From contig CAIYOB010000415.1 of assembly GCA_903927685.1 (NCBI GenBank), positions 1 to 10,414 of the forward strand: 10,414 bases of DNA, given 5' to 3'. Source of the DNA: an uncultured Planctomycetaceae bacterium. Lineage in GTDB: Bacteria; Planctomycetota; Planctomycetia; Pirellulales; Pirellulaceae. The notes beneath the pieces are model-generated. The model was not told where the DNA came from, searched no databases, and saw nothing but the letters and a program-made list of their open reading frames with translations. The first letter of the stretch is position 1, and each line of letters starts with the position of its first letter. Shown piece after piece: positions 9,301 through 10,414 of the stretch. A program made the position numbers and the translations under genes.

Positions 9301-9913
9301 GTTCGTGCCCGCGAATCGGCTGCAGGTCGGCGAACCGCTGCTCGCAAGCACCGGACGCACAGCCCAAGTCGCGTCAATCCGCTTCCGCCCGGCTCCCGAA
9401 CTGGTGTACAATCTGGAAGTCCTCGGCCCTCACGTTTACCGCGTGAGCGAGCTGGGGCTGCTGGTGCATAATGCGAGTTGGGGTGACTCGATAATCGGCG
9501 AACTCGGTGCCACGCCGGGCTGGGGACGAAAAAGACTGCAGGAACTCGCGCGCCTTCGCGCGGCATTCCCGGAAGGGATTCCCGGTGGTGGTGAAGCCGA
9601 TGGCGGCGTACTCGCAATGCTGCTCGTTGGAAACGGGAAGTTTACGGGTCTCAATGCCCACCGGACTACGAACATGGTCTTGAAAGCCAAGAACGGCTGG
9701 ATTAAGAAGTACTCGCTTTCTCATGCGGAAGGCGACGTATTTAATCAGGCACTTCGGTCCGGCGTAAGCGCCAAATACGGTCGACTGATTGTTGATGCGG
9801 ACCTTTGTACGTTTTGTCGGCGAACCGATGGAGTGATGGATTTCGCAAGACAACTGGGACTTAAACGGCTTGACATTGTCACGCCACACGGGATCAGGAG
9901 AGTCCGACTGTGA
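2..9913 (+). CDS. Giant RHS/YD-repeat polymorphic toxin with HINT and deaminase C-terminus (5' partial)
   Basis: The reading frame is open from base 2 to the TGA at 9911-9913, giving 3303 residues (numbered here from the codon at base 2) with no stop, so the true start lies upstream. An in-frame GTG at base 80 sits inside a Calx-beta-like fold and is unlikely to be the start. Domain order: Calx-beta-like (1-120), acidic linkers (121-278), cadherin-like (about 279-412), unassigned beta-rich region (413-808), RHS/YD repeats (809-2701), hydrophobic pre-toxin (2702-2937), HINT (2938-3157), deaminase toxin (3158-3303). This matches known polymorphic toxins, where a long conserved body delivers a small variable C-terminal toxin. 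Role (inferred): a secreted or surface-displayed weapon against competing bacteria. No signal peptide can be seen because the N-terminus is missing. The immunity gene overlaps its stop codon. Architecture is near certain; delivery route and target are not visible. Confidence 0.93.
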   Translation, partial: FLATPPCPQGSDPRATACRTETSGAFVFRAVLEGDVDVPFTVTAATYDETAIGGADYDQAQVVLPFSGQDGESVPFAVYVRDDGLVEPDETLGVRWVNLQAQARAVELGPSAVALILSDEPPDPIPGDDEEEEEDDPPCIPADGGGETNPPEPGSSPPPGWFPEDWTPPARGATSWGATFSAEQFVSLGLFVDARGHLILPDGTVATSFGIVSNGSGWFSVVTPPGVPLFDPYWTGGASGPGGGTEPGETCPPEEEEDEEDPTFYPLETVSADWVVPYTESLTFNPFPTFNYRLAQDVGVTIERGAGGFVQIGETVALAYGTVTVNPDFTLTYTPAADLMTRTEGALLTPERDAFGNIFRYTGLETFAAHVVDLNAIAPPPSGPPEGETAPALPLIYASVPVELAVSNHLPALRGSRLAAPNPADGLFHLDSPVFVDLETTVRVDFRQLFVDLDGEADLDRISIKEVSYDGERLDMSTAATATTPAVVDRYRHQIRVPIASTTSGAIVTDPNTGVSIVQFGGDESEPAIIATPAGASAIDFHNTISSGLIATLTDAHFPSQLNFRVTLTDGSRQAVLDEDGEPLMDDYGEKIFEDVTWDVLIRVQGNPDNPLEPDWRAATLAPKVDFRPWVHEVTPALDPLAPDTTPRASTNWSLTASQPSIYGSNLESVGGVEVDLQAGEFRRYHELVLDGSGGTSELTIPGLVYDSSTVHVNGTAMPVVTAVVRNQSGSAATSIQATLTWYNHSGPVTSTWTTPSPDPFASEYVIALSPPEIDGFTCVYGWELTVRITVGGETVTLTQGGETPVIVGDRLAIFGAGWGLQGVPMMWLDTRDESDHSVTRNTYDDRLILGFPGEAPKVFNAMLLTLNNFSYAGELASLQPGSTAVSNDGFRDPREFGTLISRQDPNELIYDDGTGREYVFRKHVINGQTTYLIDRIEQPGIELDAATHTWPAGRRGVSFQWDAATYAHPVLSVIEASDGARTWLDYTLNNGYLSSMTLVDGANNPILVGSDYAREIFFTIQNNLCNGLETTELVAIRHDNGSEDPVRVFGYENGLMVTDQWYDDNPADPAKLVRHTEFDYDAGLLAEIQLGDGTGGENTLVYEIEPAITASDLTGVVTIEVSDLQKYDEASGTSVPNGGVSETSYRFSLDGQLLRRAEFFDGLELSRQSWDYDHVGFVKCYTDPLGRPTFYWHDYEEPTAYPLADPSTANDQQPRYDPNDYRGNVTYVFTPAGQTVYEYETDDETGNALGRLVKQIDKPKISATGKPKPGGPNAELVTIYDYRADGQLTRRQAIRGNQDRVADLPQGTVTTAAEDAAALPAAALGKEDRIELWTYTSDNRLGLFKDARGLLTEYTAYDAWGRLTSSKTTDDYDGQATVTVNSYDALGYPDTVTVADGAAWPAYFSLTDYDYDRTGLLRQVQIKDAGGTTLQHDQYESAPDGFLTATIEGDGVRSESTYDKAGLLTRTTTGLIKNGSGPAVSAEYLSLYTGQQQAIAQTTRYAYYADGTLKSITLPDDIRRSDGTTAKATRDHYFDPLARTSWVRSTGIAGDSTVDADPTVRLVNTDFVDEVFRTESDEIGRPLVEENLLSGARSEYQYQDARHDAPTQILETINRGSESGTSYDEQLDLLTVLAYDHAGRLLSSQTGSMARVGKEYDELGYLKHTYVDAVLRPEFDYSTDPLGNPLTTTETRRQGNGAGGPTDPKLYTTQADYDEHGRLRQLVEPVSDTEATPVETRITNVDYQLYDAGYSRVTTIVDGLSTTRYSDALGRVVVDVNALGGKTIQEYNLAGDLVRSKFEPASGDTLPARQTAYSYDALHRLRKVEYLDASAAVQQFDYFDYFADGFWDVVSAVGIPGQPSDYATADQRNELRLKATRVRQDVQGKPIVVQQAYAGSYNDLKSAYQSSGTKDAPLTLYSYSYVPDKQLYAVTTRATVGPVPFDSSTLEVTLDMVPGSSVRGVKVGLGYDETRINRQVFNTAGTVILVADRIEDRAQPIAVQDPSDFLDDQTQSGFTPRLRHFLDTNGRVRYAIDALNNQTEYTYDDVLGGTGLVDRVALANGQLSDPEYDSAGTRVKLTDAEGSEIRWDYDGLGRIIGETLTIDSYDTTGTITGSVPVSRTWDYQGLTTRYTNRNGHVLTAVLDPVNRTRTETVVCPAGLAQSTDAGYTAVCDADRNGTTDAGISLTTTYTLYSDGSIKTADEHWTGGPLDGDGSSVEYTYDDLGRLATTTQGFTFLGQTAPRSRFVTDYEGTPFQPSDALRDIVTGLSLDVTDNGVNDFSNVVRTTTTHDPLGRIHGLAQDVFQAGQSGAPADVGQLWSGNQVPGDKSVRIAYNADGTRQKVSRYADLGWTDERIYTEFQYYGDARLKSLTHRANIESFPGAVVAGYENKFDSRGLLIERHTIFNSSGFTDSGDPDPGAIHGLACEDLGFRHDAKGQLTGVRAVALDGTSTEPWTPLVYDNSGHFEPDVETIIGKGGRLIHELNTQYRYDAEGNLVAVVDALGTRTLTWDLRGRLVAVEGRTASGELVFEADLAYDALGRHVATKIDVPSGTSDESLWRGYVRDGSSVALELDLSDGDRIVRSYLNGPAAGEVLAVDQGGATIWTLSDMSGTVRSYATAEASDVWQVMHRDFEEFGGQGATHGNGTLYDIPIIWQGSLWFDGLGYFIDGRWYDEGSHRFLSDGGELRGYRFGNNDPSSRVVATRTHVESDPLKSSEPGNLSVFDPIMQAHPDFARWLAGRTEGQVWAGSVALAVPLGIGIYFAAPVMLSSAGLTTGGSVTATGAAVYVGKNAITAGIATAAEASIASWTHDSSFSWGAAYGRNFAIDMAIGLVPGLAETKAGTRLAMAGGRLGTRLGLSKAAGFGISRYALHYGSEVAVGTAADTAWSVGIDGRGLSEALTQSLVGNIVGQGIGDVLSAGLRRGMQRLGIQQFGRICFVAGTLVERGHAPNEPPTFTAIERIQLGQRVITDAPAEAVASRGSEFGEPEAATWRKLVLRAVNAADADVEIELLRPVAWLEAQRATVGEVIQVDLPELNTRGPARVLSIEPSPEIEAGAGSVVTGRFRHVANSLLNVHVQGLDEPIGCTEQHPFWSATRGQFVPANRLQVGEPLLASTGRTAQVASIRFRPAPELVYNLEVLGPHVYRVSELGLLVHNASWGDSIIGELGATPGWGRKRLQELARLRAAFPEGIPGGGEADGGVLAMLLVGNGKFTGLNAHRTTNMVLKAKNGWIKKYSLSHAEGDVFNQALRSGVSAKYGRLIVDADLCTFCRRTDGVMDFARQLGLKRLDIVTPHGIRRVRL
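362..835 (+). other. Two acidic Pro/Gly-rich linkers flanking a small beta-rich unit (in toxin CDS)
   Basis: Two low-complexity acidic tracts, DDEEEEEDD (about 383-409) and EEEEDEED (about 761-784), each have a nearby Cys: PPC after the first, TCPP before the second. Between them lie Pro/Gly-rich stretches and a unit of about 70 residues with alternating hydrophobic residues (around FVSLGLFVDARGHLILPDG). I recognise no named domain in the unit. The tracts look like flexible or calcium-chelating spacers between folded modules. The DNA of the tracts is GAG/GAA/GAC repeats. An 11-base direct repeat, GGGGCGCGACC (513-523 and 528-538), encodes the near-repeated residues RGAT and WGAT. Confidence 0.6.
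836..1235 (+). other. Cadherin-like / tandem-95-like module (in toxin CDS)
   Basis: The segment has a strand-turn pattern 'AYGTVTVNPDFTLTYTPAAD' followed, after a loop with Pro-rich residues, by a closing 'YASVPVELAVSNHLP' strand. This resembles the GTLT..DGSFTYTP..(F)..V.LxVxN signature of cadherin-like repeats in large bacterial surface proteins. Only one copy is visible. Assignment is by motif only, and a general Ig-like fold is an equally fair reading. Confidence 0.5.
1236..2425 (+). other. Unassigned beta-rich region preceding the RHS shell (in toxin CDS)
   Basis: About 400 residues with alternating strand and turn composition, for example the strands around VFVDLETTVRVDFRQLFVD, ELTIPGLVYDSSTVHVNG and CVYGWELTVRITVGG. 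It contains many Asp/Gly turns, no long hydrophobic helix and no catalytic motif that I recognise. In RHS proteins this place is held by Ig-like or plug domains that close the N-terminal end of the shell. That role is inferred from position only. Confidence 0.4.
2426..8104 (+). other. RHS/YD-repeat shell with degenerate RHS core (in toxin CDS)
   Basis: The region opens with the RHS-like 'GDRLAIFGAGWGLQG' motif at 2426 and a 'DPNELIYDDGTGREYVF' step. It carries many YD-type motifs, such as YDAWGRL, YDALGYP, YDRTGLL, YDKAGLL, YDHAGRL, YDELGYL, YDEHGRL, YDGLGRI, YDDLGRL, YDAEGNL and YDALGRH. These repeats are known to form a hollow beta-shell that encloses the toxin in Tc toxins and Rhs effectors. 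The end, 7967-8104, matches the RHS-associated core in outline (GYFIDGRWYDEGSHRFLS ... YRFGNNDP), but the usual LGRF, the following DP and the terminal DPxG are altered or missing. About 1890 residues make it longer than a typical Rhs shell. Confidence 0.93.
6518..6841 (+). other. Pair of EF-hand/dockerin-like acidic loops inside the RHS region
   Basis: Two short segments in the YD-repeat region fit D-x-[D/T]-x-N-G-x-x-D: DADRNGTTD (from 6518) and DVTDNGVND (from 6812). Each is followed within about ten residues by a T-rich strand (LTTTYT and VVRTTTTHD). This resembles the calcium-binding loop of EF-hand or dockerin units, but the flanking helices are not evident. It may therefore be a variant turn of the YD repeats. 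Calcium binding is only a possibility. Confidence 0.3.
8105..8812 (+). other. Hydrophobic pre-toxin segment between RHS core and HINT (in toxin CDS)
   Basis: About 236 residues rich in Gly, Ala, Ser and Thr. A strongly hydrophobic stretch of about 29 residues at 8237-8323 (around ALAVPLGIGIYFAAPVML) could form a membrane segment. Weaker hydrophobic or amphipathic stretches lie at about 8378-8430 (AITAGIATAAEASIAS) and 8474-8518 (FAIDMAIGLVPGLAE). They are followed by a basic, glycine-rich part (GRLGTRLG, GLRRGMQRLG) just before the HINT cysteine. In other RHS and CDI-type toxins, hydrophobic pre-toxin regions are thought to help the toxin cross the target's inner membrane. That role is inferred here. 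Confidence 0.65.
8813..9472 (+). other. HINT (pretoxin autoprocessing) domain, residues 2938-3157 (in toxin CDS)
   Basis: The domain begins with the catalytic Cys (TGC at 8813) in 'ICFVAGTLVERG', followed by the IERIQLGQRVI block. It has the TxxHPFW block 'CTEQHPFW' (Thr at 9263, His at 9272). It ends in 'VYNLEVLGPHVYRV' and 'GLLVHN', with the last Asn at 9470. These are the hedgehog/intein-fold residues used for an N-to-S shift and Asn cyclisation. The residue after the Asn is Ala (9473), then Ser and Trp. With no Cys, Ser or Thr at +1, splicing is not expected, so simple C-terminal cleavage freeing the toxin is the likely outcome. At 220 residues it is longer than a minimal HINT, with extra sequence between the first block and the TxxH block (RKLVLRAVN ... 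VEIELLRPVAW). Confidence 0.92.
9473..9910 (+). other. C-terminal deaminase-fold toxin domain, residues 3158-3303 (in toxin CDS)
   Basis: After the HINT cut site come about 43 linker residues, then a beta-hairpin starting around GGVLAMLLVGNGKFTG (from 9602). A helix follows with 'SHAEGDVFNQAL' (His 9722, Glu 9728), a strand 'GRLIVDAD', then 'LCTFC' (Cys 9806 and 9815), a helix 'DGVMDFARQLG' and a last strand 'LDIVTP'. HAE plus CxxC is the zinc-binding and catalytic signature of the cytidine deaminase superfamily: His and two Cys bind zinc, Glu shuttles the proton. Bacterial toxins of this fold deaminate cytosine in DNA or RNA. The neighbouring Imm1-like gene supports this. It may belong to the DddA/SCP1.201-like group, but I cannot settle the subfamily or substrate from sequence. 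It keeps all four key residues and ends normally, so it looks intact. Confidence 0.87.
9896..9901 (+). promoter_or_regulatory. Ribosome binding site for the immunity gene, inside the toxin CDS
   Basis: AGGAGA at 9896-9901 lies 8-9 bases before the GTG at 9910, a good Shine-Dalgarno match at normal spacing. It overlaps the last codons of the toxin. It supports GTG 9910 over the ATG at 9917, which is followed at once by TAA in its own frame, and over the in-frame GTG at 9925. Confidence 0.75.
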
Positions 9914-10311
9914 AAAATGTAAAGGTGTGTGTCGATGTTTGGGATGGGCCGAGAAACGTCGGAGAGTCTACCGCCAATGCGTCGGAGTCAGACGTTCTCT
10001 CTGCCTTGGAAAGTCTCGATGGAAAGAAAAGAGACTCGATGTTGATCGAGATTGATGAACACCATTATTTAGCCGTAGGTGGCGGCGCCGAAGACCGGTT
10101 TGTCCTTTCGATCGTTGATGGGTCCAAAACGCATGATTTGTTGGGCGATGAGGCGAACAATGGAGAGCAACTCATTAAGGTTGGGGGTCAACAAGTTCCA
10201 TCTTCGCGATCACTACTTGTTTCCGGCGATATCGTTCGTATTGCCGTGAGTGAGTACCTCTCCAGCGGCGGACCGAGCGAGAATCTGAAATGGCGAGTTG
10301 AGCGTTTCTAG
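9910..10311 (+). CDS. Imm1-like immunity protein for the deaminase toxin
   Basis: A 133-residue, probably cytoplasmic protein with no signal peptide or membrane segment. It starts at GTG, overlaps the toxin stop by four bases (GTGA), and has an AGGAGA site at good spacing, so the two are probably translated together and coupled. Pattern: an N-terminal strand with Trp (VCVDVWDG), a helix (ESDVLSALESLDG), beta-strands (SMLIEIDEHHYLAVGGG, FVLSIVDG), 'NNGEQLIKVGG' with a GE pair, then 'VPSSRSLLVSGDIVRIAVSEYLSSG' and a final 'LKWRV' with Trp 128. The alpha+beta plan, GE motif, VP-helix and C-terminal Trp fit the Imm1 family, which is typically encoded beside deaminase toxins. Expected role: bind and block the cognate toxin in the producing cell. 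G+C is about 50 %, well below the toxin body. The family assignment is from motif memory, so another small immunity family remains possible. Confidence 0.78.
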   Translation: MKNVKVCVDVWDGPRNVGESTANASESDVLSALESLDGKKRDSMLIEIDEHHYLAVGGGAEDRFVLSIVDGSKTHDLLGDEANNGEQLIKVGGQQVPSSRSLLVSGDIVRIAVSEYLSSGGPSENLKWRVERF

Positions 10312-10412
10312 TATGGTGTCCTGGTCCAGCGACTTCCGCACGATGCAAAATGGTAGTACCGGGGCAGGCAGTTTTAGCCAGACGCGTGGTGGACTTCTGG
10401 GGACACCATACT
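10310..10412 (+). repeat. 103-bp segment bounded by 12-bp perfect inverted repeats
   Basis: AGTATGGTGTCC (10310-10321) is the exact reverse complement of GGACACCATACT (10401-10412). The left arm shares its AG with the TAG stop of the immunity gene. The spacer of 79 bases holds two small 9-base palindromes, CTGGTCCAG (10321-10329) and GGTAGTACC (10352-10360), and a short direct repeat GACTTC (10331 and 10392). No open frame of note is present. There is no T-run after the right arm in the window, so a classic Rho-independent terminator is not supported. It may be a small non-autonomous mobile or REP-like element, or the left end of a larger one. Confidence 0.6.
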
Positions 10413-10414
10413 CA

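Noticed and set aside
10310..10412. Rho-independent terminator for the toxin-immunity operon
   Set aside because: The arms are separated by 79 bases and no T-tract follows the right arm within the window, so the structure does not meet the usual criteria.

Overview
The window is almost filled by one giant gene, open at its 5' end, read on the + strand to a stop at 9911-9913. It is followed, with a 4-base overlap, by a small gene (9910-10311), and then by about 100 bases containing an inverted-repeat structure that runs into the right edge. I read the pair as a polymorphic toxin and its immunity protein: a Calx-beta / RHS-YD repeat / HINT / deaminase toxin of at least 3303 residues, plus an Imm1-type immunity protein.

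Organism: the toxin body is about 60-68 % G+C. The combination of Calx-beta and cadherin-like modules, a very long YD-repeat shell, and a HINT domain of the 'VEIELLRP ... HPFW ... VYNLEV ... LLVHN' type is what I associate with Planctomycetota. That assignment rests on family resemblance alone and is moderate at best. No ribosomal, tRNA or housekeeping gene is present to confirm it.

Layout: 2-361 Calx-beta-like module; 362-835 acidic, proline-rich linkers around a small beta-rich unit; about 836-1235 cadherin-like module; about 1236-2425 unassigned beta-rich domains; 2426-8104 RHS/YD-repeat region ending in a degenerate RHS core; 8105-8812 hydrophobic, glycine/alanine-rich pre-toxin segment; 8813-9472 autoprocessing HINT domain; 9473-9910 C-terminal toxin with HAE and CxxC deaminase motifs; 9910-10311 immunity gene; 10310-10412 inverted-repeat element.

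How the parts work together (inference from known RHS toxins): the N-terminal modules display the protein at or beyond the cell surface and the YD repeats form a shell around the toxin. The hydrophobic segment may help membrane passage, and HINT cleaves after the His-Asn pair to free a deaminase of about 146 residues. The immunity gene is translationally coupled to the toxin and would protect the producer. G+C falls from about 67 % in HINT to about 52 % at the first predicted deaminase strand and about 50 % in the immunity gene. This fits replacement of the toxin-immunity cassette behind a conserved delivery body.
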